Of a DNA stretch of 64,000 nucleotides, positions 1 through 11,991 are shown piece after piece. The translations under genes and the position numbers were made by a program. Origin of the DNA: Cristatella mucedo (Eukaryota; Bryozoa; Phylactolaemata; Cristatellidae); the NCBI GenBank assembly GCA_009760855.2, contig WPIO01000017.1, positions 1,299,501 through 1,363,500 on the forward strand. Direction: 5' to 3'. Numbering within the stretch: the first letter of the stretch is position 1; every line of letters begins with the position of its first letter. Under the pieces are notes generated by a model. That model saw only the letters and a list, made by a program, of their open reading frames with translations. It was not told the DNA's origin and searched no databases.

Positions 1-570
1 AACGTGAGCGACGAAACCTTGAAGTCGATCCGTTGCTTAACTGGTAGCAAGTGAAGGTCGGCGAGAAGTGTTGTGATGTGGCCACTGCAATGCTCACGAC
101 AGATAAGTCTAGCTTCAGAGTTGTGCATCGGCTGTAAGCGCCTGATTGCACATGCCAGTACACCAGCAAGCAGTTAGTTACCGAAGTCAAGACGTGATGT
201 CACAAATGTATGGACCAACTTTGATGTGATGTCCCTGTCTTAACAAGCCCGAATCTTAGCAATGTCATGTAACTGAAAGTAGGCAGACTTTACTGTGGAG
301 CTGCTATGGTCGTCTAACGAAAGGTCACTTTGGGGCATGACACCTAGATTTCGTGCAGATTCAACAGGAGATATGCTGGTAGAGCTGATTTTGATCGTCA
401 GCCTTTCCAATTTCTGAATCACACTTGGTTTGCCCATAACTGGTAAGTTGATTTTATCATCATTCAATTTAAGAATATTTGCTGCCATCCATGTGCGGAT
501 GTGATCAATACATGCCGCAAGAGAGTTGAGCGAATTTGACGTGCTCGAGGGCTGGGAGGGATCAAAGCAA

Positions 571-1262
571 ATGTAAAGTATCTCCGCCTGTAACTCGACA
601 AAGCCATAACGACTATGTGGGTGTTACGCAGGAGAGTTGTGTATAGCTCACTCACAGCCTAAGCGGCTTTCGGTAGGCATTCGATAGCCAACAGACTTCA
701 ACTCACGCATCAAAGAGAAAGTGGGAAGCATAGCAGAGTCAGGAGAGTAGTTGAGGTAGTGAGTAGCATGGATGTAGCAGCTCATGATGGCTGAAAAGGA
801 TGAGCCATAGTCGGCAGCAGGAGAGTAGTTGTCGTTGCGCAAGAATCGTGAAAGCGAGTCCCACAGTCTAGGACGTACAGAGTCAAAGCTTCTGTTACCA
901 ACGGTCAATAAGCAGAGGAATGTCCATACAGCACCTGAGGACACGAGGAGGCTGAAACTGGTGCAGCAGTTCAGTTAGGTATGGAGGAGCCAAGCCGTGG
1001 CGGGCCTTGTAGGCCAGCATAAGAACTTTGCTCTGTATCAGTTGATTAAGTGGCAGCCATCCTAGCTCTTTTAGCAAAGGGGACATGTGGTCAAACCTCT
1101 GGGTCTTGAAAACTAGTCTTGCAGCCATAATTGCTGCCATTTGCAGTGACCTATTGGCTTTCTTTGGTAGCCCAGCCAAAAGGGAATTACAACAATCAAG
1201 CCGAGACAGAACCAAGGAGCATGCCGATTGTTTTTAGCAAGCCACTGTGGAAGACAGCTCTT
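571..1262 (-). mobile_element. LINE-A 3' fragment nested in LINE-B copy 1
   Basis: 5'-truncated copy of the TACATT-tailed family. Its C-terminal frame reads SRLDCCNSLLAGLPKKANR, then LLKELGWLPLNQLIQSKVL (895-1215), then a frameshifted block with PRLWDSLSRFLRNDN. The conserved 3' end follows at about 571-660. The host LINE-B sequence resumes immediately below 570, so this is an insertion into LINE-B. Related copies lie at 4795-5520, 45505-45890 and 58045-59030. Confidence 0.8.
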
Positions 1263-1480
1263 TCATTTCATTACATTACATTAGATTGTGATGTAATATA
1301 ATGTAATGGAAAGATAAGGTGCTTTCCCAAGTGGACAAAAACATGATGAGAAGTCGCAGACACGTAGAAATCTTAAAATAGACAAGCTGCTCTCTCTGCC
1401 ATCGTAAATCATCGGCATATGATAATCTGCCATATCGATGTATTTCACGTCATCGCAGAAATAAGGGTCTTTGCAAAAGT
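1263..1480. other. Unidentified insert with A-tail-like inverted repeat
   Basis: About 200 bp between the LINE-A fragment and the RT catalytic block of LINE-B. It contains an imperfect inverted repeat of TACATT-type sequence (arms 1269-1278 and 1299-1308), as if two LINE-A tails met in opposite orientation. The remainder matches nothing I recognise. Confidence 0.4.
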
Positions 1481-3603
1481 TCAACTGAGTGTCATCCACG
1501 TAGAAGTGAAAGCCTGATTGTGCTTGGCAATCACATTGGCAAGAAGGAGAGTATAGACCGCGAAAAGTACCGGACAAAGCACGGTGCCCTGAGGTATCCC
1601 ATGTTTCAGAGGTACCTCGAATGATTTTTGTGTAGTCATATCAAATCCTCTGGAGTCTCCCACTGAGATAGGATCTGAACCATTGCAGAGCAGTGCCAGT
1701 GATGCCCAGGCGAGACGAGAGGCGCTTCATAATGACTTGGTGATCGATAGTATCAAAAGCTGTCGAAAGAACGATCAAAACAAGCAGAGATACTCTACCT
1801 ATGTCCGCTTTCCTAAGGAGGTCGTTGTGCACCCGAAGCAAAGCTGACTCGGTGGAGTGATTATCTCTAAAGCCAGACTTAAACGTACTAGCAAGGTTTT
1901 AAGTTTCAAAACGTGAGTTCAGCTGGTCAACCACGACTCGTTCCAGTGTCTTTGATAGGAATGGTAGAAGGGAGTCTGGGCGGTATTTGCTCAAGTTCTC
2001 TTGGTTTAGTGTCTCGCTCTTGAGGAATGGTTTGACTACAGCTTTTTTGATAGGTGCTGGGACATGACCTGAGGCTAATGACATATCAATGATTTTAGTT
2101 ATGCATCGAAGCAGCAGGTCAATGCATTGTTGAAGCATAGCAGTGGGAATAGGGTTCAAAGGACTAGTTGTCTTCTTTGATTGGGATATGAACTTCAGGA
2201 CAAGATCGCTTGTGACCTGCTTGAATGTAGACATTGAGGTGCTGCAAGGAACCGAAAAGAAATTATTCTATGGGGCTGCTGCCATCGCAGGGATGGACTC
2301 CCTGATCTTGTCTATCTTCTGGACAAAGTATCGAGAGAAGCGATCAGCTAGATCATCACAGGGATTATCAGGTAAGGAGCTATCCGGATAGCGGTTGAGG
2401 AGATGCTTGATCGTCGACATCAGCATTTTGATTTTGCATCTGTGATTCAACAACTTTTTTAAAGAAGCTAGACTTGGCCTTTGCTAGGACCGATTATTAC
2501 GACCTACAGTATTCCTCGCATGCCTGGAGATGGGCAGTCAGTCGTGATCTTTGTGTTCTTTTTCAAGCTTGCGCTTAGCAGACCCATCTAGTTTTATGTC
2601 TATGGTAAACCATAGGCCATCTGGGAGAGAGCGCACAGTGAGCTTAGTCAGAGGCGCAAACTCGTCGAGCATGTCAGACAGTGTTGCGTTGTAGCTATCT
2701 ACCAGTGATGACAGATCGGAAGGCGGACTGAGCAGCGTAGGCGAGGCAGACATTCTCGCACGGACAGAGTCGATGTCAAGGGTCTTGAGGTTTTGCGATT
2801 TACATGTGATTTTAGAGGAAAGGATAAGGAGGGCACACATTGTAGACTGAATGAGAACTGCATGTGGTCAGATAAGCAGGATTTAGTAATGATTGGTGAT
2901 GACAAAGTTCAGTTGTATGTGAAAATGTGGTCGAGTGTGTGACCTTTGATGTGAGTAGGGCTATGCATATGAGCCACAAGAGACAACGAGTCAGTCAATC
3001 CACGGAATTCAGTGCTGAAGACGTCAGATAAGTTACTAAAGTGAATGTTGAAATCAACCATAACGAGGAAGGATCAATTTGTTGCACACAGAATCGAAAT
3101 GAGTTCGGAGAAATCTGAGATAAAGAGAGGATTTGGTACCTGGTTGGCGATAGACTACTGCCACCGTCGGTAGCTTGTTTGCGGGTGAAATCAAGACAAT
3201 CGATTCGACAGACTGCTTCGAGGGTACTGCCAACGACTTGAAGTCAAATTTCGAGGGCATGATAATATCAACTCCAGCTCCAGTTTTTATTGATAATGAT
3301 ATTTTATTGATATCGATTAAAATAATTAGAAACCAGTCAGGGTAATGGCCTTTAATTGTCGGGCAGTTAACCGATTTCCGCCAGATTTCAGTCAATGCGG
3401 GCAGGTCGAGACCATTTTCAGAAATTATATCGCTTATTACTAGAGGTTTTATTGCACATTGAGCGAGGATTCCAAAGACAAGCGTTAAGTTGGACCGCCG
3501 GAGTTATTACAATCCTGGTGACCACTAAGTTAGAGAGATTCACAGTAGCACATGTGGGGGAACGTGTTGAGCGGTTTGAGGCAGTGCTAGGAATACCAAA
3601 CAA
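1481..3603 (-). pseudogene. Endonuclease/reverse transcriptase remnant of LINE-B copy 1
   Basis: The polyprotein would nick target DNA and reverse-transcribe its own RNA at the nick. Surviving blocks in order: N-terminal AP-type endonuclease (3418-3603, then 3054-3395 in other frames), a linker (2538-2905), RT fingers with KYRPDSLLPFLSKTLERVV (1899-2234), palm block TAFDTIDHQV followed by LQWFRSYLSGR (1641-1841), the GIPQGTVLCPVLF block (about 1560-1600), and the catalytic FYVDDTQL block (about 1485-1525), which still carries both aspartates. The blocks sit in different frames separated by stops, so no functional protein can be made. Confidence 0.85.
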
Positions 3604-3815
3604 GCGGGTACTCAGCTTGCAGTTCCCGCCAAACGAGAGGCGTCTAAGCTGGCATCCCCAGCCACCGCGGCAGCTCCGGGGCGCTTTTCTTCTGTTAATG
3701 CATAATTCACGAATCTTAGCGACAGCAGTAACATCTAGGAATGCATTTGAACTACGACGACGAAGCGATAGCAGGTGCGCACGATCATAACTAACATGCC
3801 GGTTTCAGCCAGTTG

Positions 3816-4794
3816 TGTTCATGAAGGTGGCCTAATGAGAACCAATGGCCAGGCGACTTTGCCTAGCCCCAATCCCAAGGATTTGAAAGGGGAGGTGATT
3901 GGGAAGATTCCCTAAAGACGTGTGAACACAGCTTACTTGATGTGCAGCCGAAGAGCTGCGCTGATATACGAAATATTCTCAATAGGTGAACAGACGAAGC
4001 TTTCAAAGTTTTTGCATTCAACATCTGCTAGTTTTTCGCCTAGTAATAAAGAACTTCTCCGTGCCCAGCATATCATCTCATAGGATCGGGTCAAGTATTA
4101 CTGAGGATGGGTAAGAAAGTAGCTGTGACATCGATGAAGGTATCTCACCCCTTCAAGGAAGAGCCTTTACGACAGACAGCGAACAGCTTATTAACAGCTG
4201 GTATTTTAACAGCATTTGCGACTAGAATGGAAAGGAGTTCATTTTTCGTAGCACTTTAGGAGCTTGGCTCGATTGAAAAGAATGAAAGCTTTGACTGTCA
4301 CCTGTTTTCATACTTGCCCTCTCATCTGCCTTGCATGTGACTTTAGACTGCTTGCAAGGTATGGCCCGCACTTCGTCAAGCCTCTCAAGGGCAAAGTTAA
4401 GCCGTCTTTGTAGAAATGAAATACTGATCTTGCAGACACATGTCTCAAAAGTTTCTAATTTGTCTGAATGGACCCCGTGATCTACTTTCCACTAGTGAGA
4501 GCCAAAGTTCACAGTTGTACAAAAAGGCTGCACTGTTAATGATAAGTATAAGAATGACCCCGTCGGGAACGGCCAAACGTTCAGGTGGTAAACACGTGGC
4601 TTTCGAGCAATCGAGAAGTTCTGACTTGGGTAGGGCCTGTTGCAGTGCTCCACTGACCAATAATAACGGGAGATAACTTTGTCTCAAACAATCTTGCCGC
4701 CTTCTTGCTCTTGACATGCGGTTTACGTATAGCAGACTAAATAAAGAACATGCCTTCCTCAGGAAATATCAGTTCGCGGATAGAAATCACGTCC
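3816..4794. other. Unannotated interval
   Basis: Between LINE-B copy 1 and LINE-A. Only short, low-scoring open frames (up to about 90 codons on both strands around 4440-4717, overlapping each other). No recognisable domain or repeat. Confidence 0.5.
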
Positions 4795-5520
4795 GATGCC
4801 CATCTAAGATAAGGAGCTGTCTTCCACCATGGCTTGCAAAAAAATTTAACTAGCTCCTTAGTTCTGTCTTAGCTTGATTATTGTAATTCTCTTTTAGCTG
4901 GGCTACCATAAAAGCCAATAGGCCACTGCAAATGGCAACAAATATGGCTGCAAGACTAGTTTTCAAGACCCAGAGGTTTGACCACATGTCCCCTTTGCTA
5001 AAAGAGCTAGGATGGCTGCCACTTAATCAACTGATACAGAGCAAAGTTCTTATGCTGGCCTACAAGGCCCGCCACGGCTTGGCTCCTCCATACCTAACTG
5101 AACTGCTGCACTAGTTTCAGCCTCCTCGTGTCCTCAGGTCCTGTATGGACTATAAATTAACTGTTCAATTCCTCCGCTTAAAGACCGTTGGAGACAGAAG
5201 CTTTAGCTCTGCAGGTCCAAGCCTGTGGAACTCGCTTCCACGATTCTTGCGCAACGACAACTAATCTCCTGCTGCTGACTATGACTTTTCAGTCATCATG
5301 AGCTGCTACATTCATGCTACTCACTACCTCAACTACTCTCCTGACTCTGCTATGCTTCCCACTTTCTCTTTGATGCGTGTGATGAAATCTGTTGGCTACC
5401 AAACGCGTACCAAAAGCCACCTAGACTGTAAGTGCGCTATGTAAAACTCTCCTGCGTAACACTCACATAGTCTTTGTGGAGTCAAAGACGGAGATACATA
5501 TTTGCATTGTTAATTTTAAT
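4795..5520 (+). mobile_element. LINE-A 3' fragment
   Basis: 5'-truncated copy of the same family as 571-1262 but on the plus strand. It holds a frame beginning MATNMAARLVFKTQRFD and continuing LLKELGWLPLNQLI (4932-5114). A TAG then interrupts what was HQFQPPRVL, and a degraded C-terminus (GPSLWNSLPRFLRNDN) follows. Ends near the conserved CTCCTGCGTAACACTCACATAG and GGAGATACAT 3' region. Confidence 0.8.
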
Positions 5521-5529
5521 GTGAGACTT

Positions 5530-6182
5530 GAATTGGGTAACTGCCATATCAGCCAACTTCTGTCTGAGCTTCACTAGCTTTTTTCAAACATTGAATCGAT
5601 TTCAAGATTCTCAGTCTGGCTTACCGGACACTTCCCTCACTTGCATCAGCCTACATATCCAACCTCCCTACTCCTACGGTGTGCTCTCGCACCACCCGCT
5701 CGTCAGCATCTGGTCATCTCAACGTTCCTCGCACTAAATTAAAATCTTTTGGTGATTGTGCGTTCTGCTCGCATGCACCAAAAGACTGCAACTCCCTTCC
5801 GGGTACGGTCACCGCATGCCCTGATCTTGAATCCAATAAGTCTCAGCTATTGACGCATCTGTTCCGGTCAGCTTTCCCTGAGCCCTACTGACACTGTCTT
5901 TACTTGTTCCAGTAAGTTTTCCACGCGTTCCTGTGCACCATTCAGTGCTTGTCACCATCTAGAGTTGTTACTAACCTGCGGCACTGAATTTCTTCACGTT
6001 TGCTTTAACATGCTGGTCTACACATGATTCTTGGTTGCTTTGTGCATGCTTCGCCCCGCGCACGTCACTTACTCCATGAGCAAGGATTCTCTCGAAGCGA
6101 GTTGTAAAGCGCCTGGTTAGAGATTCACGTTTTTTAGGGCGCTGTACAAACGACCTATTTATTGTTATTATTATTATTACAG
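5530..6182 (+). mobile_element. LINE-D 3' fragment with ATT tail
   Basis: Remnant of an L2/CR1-like C-terminus. The frame at 5679-5891 reads RTKLKSFGDCAFCSHAPKD, then THLFRSAFPEPY and a stop. A 3' UTR with the shared motif AAAGCGCCTGG ... AGGGCGCT (about 6104-6146) and a TTATTATT tail follows. The upstream part is frameshifted. Family siblings are at 11992-12575, 21715-22315 and 63140-63870. Confidence 0.8.
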
Positions 6183-6184
6183 AA

Positions 6185-7130
6185 TAAGTATTCGGTTCTT
6201 TTCATCGGGGTAGAAATTGGCTTGTGGCATTGATGCAGCCTTCGAGCAATGAAGGCGTGTTAGTGAGCGAGTCCAGTTGACTTTGCAGCCCTAAGTGGTT
6301 CATAAACCGACGGCTTGACAATGTCTCGGCGGTGCAGCACTATAATTGCTTCTTATATAATTGCTGTCTTCCATAAAATTATTTTAATAAAGCTCAGGGA
6401 CTTTCAAAAGAGATGTGAACATCACCGATACAATTTTCTTGAAAAAGTTTGCTTTGCGATGGAAGTTTTCTGCTTCTATTGTGATTTCAGCATGCATTCT
6501 ATAATACCGCACATTCGAATTTCCATTCTAAACATGCCGCTTCAGGGCTGCCAACGATTCAGCAACGACACGCACGGATGCACAAACGCACATGTGAGAG
6601 CAAACTGGATACTTACGGCTGCCGTTAGCTCTGTACTCTCCTTAGCGTTCAACTATAATCTCACGGGGAATGTTTGATACCGCACATTTCAGCCATTTGG
6701 CACTTTAAATGGAATTAAAGTTCACGATGTAATATTGTTCACTCTACCTCTTCTTTGGACAACACGGACAGCTGCATTGGGTAAAGAATGCACGCAGTGC
6801 TAAACAGTTTCGTTGCAGAGTAGGTTTACTGTGGGCTTCCATGTCATTCCTTCGAATCTTAAAGTTATCCGCCTTCTGAAAATCCCTCCGCGTCAGGAAA
6901 GAATGCCAAAAAACGCCGCTTCAACTGTTTTTTCTCTGTATTCGCAAGTAACTTAAACAAAGCAGCTCATCATTATGCATAGAAGCCTGTACTGACAGTT
7001 TAAATGCAGTTATCATATCGCAGCCAGACTTGCCGGCGTTTGCTATCCTCTTATTGTGCATATAATCAGCCAGCCGAGTCGATTTCAAGCTATGCTACAT
7101 CTCGCCGCGCTTTATCCTCATTCAGACTAT
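6185..7130. other. Unannotated interval
   Basis: Contains one 120-codon plus-strand frame (6315-6677) with no recognisable domain and no coding-like composition. Nothing else is supported. Confidence 0.4.
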
Positions 7131-7262
7131 GTAATAATAATAATAATGCACTTGATAAAGCGCCCTCAGAGAACTCAATCTCTTTTTAGGTGCTTTAAAT
7201 TTGCTGCAAAGGGAAACGCAATTGAATGGTGAATAATATCATGCTTGATAAACAAACAACAT
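7131..7262 (-). mobile_element. LINE-B 3' tail
   Basis: Minus-strand copy of the LINE-B 3' UTR: AAT repeats, then the complement of the hairpin motif (AAAGCGCC arm reads AAAGCGCC/GGTGCTTT here), then TTTGCTGCAAAGGGAA and the CATGCTTGATAAACAAAC segment. No protein part remains. Confidence 0.8.
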
Positions 7263-7723
7263 GAATAACATGGTTAGGGGATGACGCTCATAATCCTTAC
7301 GAATGTACCTTTCTCAGTGGTGCAGATTTATCAATCTCCTAGGGTGACATTTCAACTCCTCTAAAACAACATCGTCAGCACTTAGCTCTGCCAACAAGGC
7401 TCTGCATCACAGTTCATTAGTGAAGCTTAATCAGTTAGCATTCGGCCTAAAAATTGTAACGCACAGCTTAGCTTTGAAAGAGTATCTTTTAGGTCTGATA
7501 TTGATCGTTAGACCCTAAGCATTGTCAGATGCACTGCAGATGCTTCGCCTTAACAGTCTAGATGGTGAAGGGTCCGAATCGTCATCAAAGGCTTCGTACG
7601 CTACTGCCGCTTCAGCTTTACTACTGCAGTAGGACTTGAACTTTTCTAATGATTGGTATCATTGAATTTGTAGCGAAAGGACGGATGAAGCCTAGCAATT
7701 CTTGAGCAAGAGCCTATTCCAAC

Positions 7724-8035
7724 CAGTGGCGGAGCCAGGATTTTCATACTGATGAAGATTTTCATACTGGCGAGACGTGACACATTTTTACGTTGGTGGG
7801 CAAGACCAGCAAGATTTCCACATAGACGGGGCTATACACGCAATTAATTAAACAAATGTAGCTCAAAATCATCGTATTTATTTGACACGAACTCTGTGGT
7901 TGCTTGTAAAGTGGTCTTAAGACATAATTTTGTCATTAGTGCAGGTCGGGGGGGGGGGGGGTGGCGTAGGAATACGGGGGCGTCCCAGGTCGCTACCCCG
8001 CTGTGGGGTGAATGCCCCCTCCGGCTCCGCCGCTG
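7724..8035. mobile_element. Non-autonomous hAT-type MITE, copy 1
   Basis: The 5' end is CAGTGGCGGAGCC and the 3' end is the inverted GGCTCCGCCGCTG, a 13-bp terminal inverted repeat with one mismatch. It is flanked by 8-bp direct repeats ATTCCAAC (7716-7723) and ATTCCAAT (8036-8043), the target-duplication length typical of hAT transposons. No transposase is encoded. The interior has a 13-G run near 7950 and shares GACCAGCAA and TGACACGAACTC-type segments with the second copy at 54547-54830. Confidence 0.88.
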
Positions 8036-8043
8036 ATTCCAAT

Positions 8044-8865
8044 CAACGCCCTTCACCTAACCTGCATAGGGCTATACCAAGCGGAATAATGCTAGGTTAT
8101 TCTAGCTGCTGGAGGTGATCTCCTATGACCTTATAGCTCGAGCCTTACTTGACCTGCAATTTTCTTGTTCGACACTCCAACGTTTCATTGTATAAGTGAT
8201 GCAAATTGAGTTGAGGACCCTGTTTATCACAGGAACTGACGACACGAAAGATGCGCATTCAGTCTACGTCATGACTGAAAACGAAATAACATTCACTCGG
8301 GTTCAGATTTCCGTAGGAGACTCGGACGTCGCCTGAACTGCTTTTTAATTGCCACCGCGCTATGCTACCGTGGGCATACGAAAAAACCGAGCTATTAACT
8401 ATAGACAAGCCTAGTATTGTCCTTTATTTAGAATACCATACCTTCAAGATTGGTATAACTAGCTTCGTTCCGAAAGCAGGCGTGCTGCTTCAAAAATGCC
8501 TTCAAATTGCATTTTGCATATTGCATATATTACATATTGAATCTACATCAATCAGCCTACTCTCAACTGAGGAATAATGCCAAAATAAAAAAACATATAT
8601 AATTAATTGGTATGCATCCCAAGAGAACTTAAACTTTATTCATGTGCTTTACATATGCCGCGACACATCGAGCGCACATGTTTCCTTGGCCGTTACAGAA
8701 TTCTTCCGAAGACCGAAGTTCTTGCGAACATCGGATATGGAAACCGATACAGCTAAGACCTGTTCAAAGCTTACTTGTTTGTTGCTTGACCATGGGGCGT
8801 AAGAAATTACGTGCCTATGGACATCTAAACGCTTATCGCTTTGGGCTGCCGGGTATCCGACGACG
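8044..8865. other. Unannotated interval
   Basis: Between the MITE and LINE-B copy 2. Short frames only; the 71-codon frame at 8362-8577 shows no recognisable motif. Confidence 0.4.
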
Positions 8866-11531
8866 GCAGCGGCGTTAGATATGCCGGCTGCTAGTAACCT
8901 GCATGTTAGCTATGATCATGCGAACTTATTATCGCTTCGTTGTCGTAGTTCGAATGCATTTCTAGATGCTATTGCTATATTTAAGATTCATCAATCATGC
9001 ATCACAAAAGAAAAGCTTCCAGGAGCCACCGCGGGGGTCGGGGCCGCCAGCTGAGATGCCACTCGTTTAGCGGTAGCTACACGTTTTCCCCCAAGCGTCG
9101 CTGTGAATCTCTCTAACTTAGAGGTCACCAGGCCTGCTATAACTCCGGCTGCCCAACTAAACGCTTGTCTTTGGAATCCTCGCTCAACGTGCACTAAACC
9201 CCTAGTAATAAGCGACCTTATTTCTGAAAATGGTCTCGACCTGCTCGCCTAGACTGAAACCTGGCTAAACTCGGTAAACTGCCGACAATAAAAAACACTA
9301 CCCCGACTGGTTTCTAATTCTTTCAAACCCCTAGATTAATCTAAACTGGAGATAGAGTTTCTATTATCACGCGCTCGAAATTAGACTTTAAGCCATTTGC
9401 AGTACCCTCGAAGCAGATTTGGAGTCCATTGTTTTGATTTCACGCGACAGCAACCTACCAATGATGGCAGTAGTCTATCGCCCACCAGGCACCAAGTCCA
9501 TCTTTATCTCCGATCAAACTTTTCTCATTATGGATGATTTCAACAACAACTGATCTCTGTGATCTTCAGCTGTTCGCTTCTCTAGTTTCTTTATCAACAA
9601 GATCAGGGAGTCCGTACCTAAGATGGCATCACCCCCACTGGAATGCTGTCCTCGATTCCATGCAGCACCTCAATGTCTACATTCAAGCAGGTCACTAGTG
9701 ACCTCGTCCTGAAGTTCATATCTCAATCAAAGAAGACAACTAGTCCTATGGAGCATATTCCCACTAATTAAAAAATGCATTGATTTGCTGCTGCTATGCA
9801 TAACTAAAATTATTAATTTGTCATTAGCCTCCGGTCATTCCCAGCACCTATCAAAAAGGCTGTAGTCAGGCCGCTACTCAAGAAAGCGACACTAGACCAA
9901 GAGAACTTGAGCAAATACCGCCCAGTCTCTCTTCAACCATTCCAATCAAAGACACTGGAACGACTCGTGGCGAACAAACTGAGCTCACATATTGAAACTT
10001 ACAACCTTGCTAGTAAGTTCCAGGCTGGTTTTAGAGCTAATCACTACACAGAGTCAGCACTGTTTCGGGTCTACAACGACCTACTTAGGAATGCAGACAT
10101 GGGTAGAGTATCTCTGCTTGTTTTGCTCGATCCTTCGACAGTTTTTGATGCTATCGATCACCAAGTCCTCCTTGAGCGCCTCTCATCCTGCCTGGGCATC
10201 ACTGGCACTGCTCTGCAATGGTTCAGGTCCTATCTCAGTGGGAGACTCAAGAGAATTGATGTCAATGGATAAAGATTATCCGAGGAACCTCTGAAATATG
10301 GGGTACCTCAGGGATCTGTGCTTGGTCCCATTCTTTTTACAGTTTATACTATTCCTCTTGCGGATGTGATTGCCAGGCACAATCTAGGCTTTCACTTCTA
10401 TGTGGAAGGCCAAGTTGTACCTTTGCTTTAATCCCTCCTAGCCTTCGAGCACCTCAAATTCTCTCTAGTCCTTCGAATTCTCGTAACTCTCGTGCTGCAT
10501 GTATTGATGACATCCACACAGGGATGGTAGCAAATTTTCCTAAATTGAATGATGATAAAACCAACTGACTAGTTATTAGCAAGCTAAGTGTGATTCAGAA
10601 ATTGGATGGGATAACGCTAAAATTGGCTCTGCCAGCATATATCCTATTGAATCTGCACGAAGTCTAGGTGTCATGCTCCAACGTGACCTTTCATTAGACG
10701 ACCACATCAGTTCCACAATCAAGCCTGCCTACTTTCAGCTACATAACATTGCTGAAATTCGGGATTGTTTAGAGAGGGATACCACCTCTAAATTGGTTCA
10801 TTCATTTGGGACATCCCGTATTGACTTATGTAACTCGCCGCTTGCCGACCTAGCGGCCTGTGCAATCGGGCGCTTGCAGCTGAAACTCCGAAAAAAACTC
10901 CTGCAAAACTCCGAAGCTAGGCTTGTCTGTCGTGAGCGTCCCAGTTGTCACATCACACCACTTCTCGCCGACCGGCACTGGCTTCCAGTCGAGCAACGAG
11001 TCGATTTCAAGGTTTTATTGCTCACTTTTAGGTCACTTCATTCTTTGGCTCCAGCCTATCTCTGAGATCTACTCGCCCACCATGCCAAGCATCGTACCAC
11101 CCGCTTTTCGGAATCCAACAATTCACCAATACCTCGTACAAACCTCGAATCCTTTGGTGACCGTGCATTTAGTTCGAATGCTTCCAAAGCCTGGAACTCA
11201 CTCCCGACTTGCGTCACAACATCCCCTGACTTGATCACATTTAAAAAGAAATTAAAAACGCACGTATTTATGACAGCAATAAGTGGGTCCCTGTGATTCG
11301 TCCTTTATGTGTTTGTGCGTGCTGACACTGCATGCTGCCACTAACCACTCATGCATGCTGACCCTGTGCATGTCACTCCTAACCATTTTATTCTTGTTGT
11401 TTATTGAGCATGCTACCACTAACTACTACATCGTGCTTCCTGTGCATCAATTGTAAAGCGGCTGGAAAGAGATTGAGTTCTCTGAGGGCAATTTATCAAA
11501 CGTATCATTATTATTGTTGTTATTATTATTA
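8866..11531 (+). mobile_element. LINE-B copy 2, internally degraded but long
   Basis: Begins with the same 5' boundary as copy 1 (GCATGTTAGCTATGATC near 8902). In order: an N-terminal frame (SNAFLDAIAIFK), endonuclease (LNACLWNPRSTCTK, then LISENGLDLLA and TETWLNS), RT fingers (KYRPVSLQPFQSKTLERLV, 9907-10272), FDAIDHQVL and LQWFRSYLSGR, a GVPQGSVLGPILF block near 10300, then the catalytic block at about 10390-10420, where FYVDD has become FYVEG by small indels. The C-terminal region (10673-11065) follows, then a 3' UTR with the shared hairpin motif and a TTATTATT tail ending near 11531. The linker between endonuclease and RT is shortened. Inactive. Confidence 0.88.
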
Positions 11532-11615
11532 TATTATATGCCATCGGGCTCGAACCCACGACCTCAGCCAGGCCTTGGTTGGGGCGAGAACCTTAACCAC
11601 TCAAGGAATACTTAG
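11530..11615 (-). mobile_element. SINE1 head, partial
   Basis: Minus-strand tRNA-like head abutting the LINE-B ATT tail. The complement contains a B-box-like GGTTCGAGCCC, and an A-box-like region near 11600-11613. The LINE-like 3' half is absent. Compare complete copies at 24505-24655 and 23535-23720. Confidence 0.65.
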
Positions 11616-11764
11616 AACAGAGTACGAAAACCAAGCTGGATAATTTTCCGTGACATAACTTCCAGATTTCTGCAGTTTCATTTCCCCAGTAATCCTGGTT
11701 TGTGCCCTAATCTTCTGCAATAGGCGTCAAAACTAAACAGCTCGGGCCTGTTGTCAAAGATGCC

Positions 11765-11920
11765 CTGGTTCGGCGAAGGGGTTAAGGTGCTTCCCTCTGA
11801 TGACCGAGGTCAAGGACTTGTGACAACAATTACAGATCGCGGGCTGAAGTTCAGTGGCATATGTGAAGTGCCTGGATAGAGATTCAGTTCTCTTAGGGTG
11901 CTATACAAGTGAACTACTCA

Positions 11921-11925
<5 letters not shown>
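11765..11925 (+). mobile_element. SINE1, diverged copy
   Basis: tRNA-like head (GGTTCGGCGAAGGGGTTAAGG, degraded B box) followed by the LINE-shared 3' segment GAAGTGCCTGGATAGAGATT and GGGTGCTATAC. The B box is poorly preserved, so the head is less certain than the 3' half. Confidence 0.65.

Positions 11926-11967
<42 letters not shown>
11922..11967. repeat. (CA)n microsatellite
   Basis: About 22 CA dinucleotides directly after the SINE1 3' end, followed by an AT-rich run. Simple sequence expansion, possibly seeded by the SINE tail. Confidence 0.95.
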
Positions 11968-11970
<3 letters not shown>

Positions 11971-11991
11971 TATATATATTTATATATGTGA

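Larger units (their letters stand above)
1..3815 (-). mobile_element. LINE-B copy 1, nearly full length, degenerate L2/CR1-like retrotransposon
   Basis: Reading from about 3815 down to the window edge, this copy has remains of one long ORF: an endonuclease start (LNACLWNPRSMCNK near 3475), more endonuclease (VAVVYRQPG near 3160), a linker, reverse transcriptase blocks and the C-terminal region (LGVMPQSDLSLDD near 320). The 5' boundary matches LINE-B copy 2: both begin around GCATGTTAG followed by TATGATC. A LINE-A fragment and about 200 bp of unidentified DNA (1263-1480) interrupt it between the RT catalytic motif and the C-terminal part. The 3' end lies beyond the window. Multiple frameshifts and stops make it inactive. 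Confidence 0.85.
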
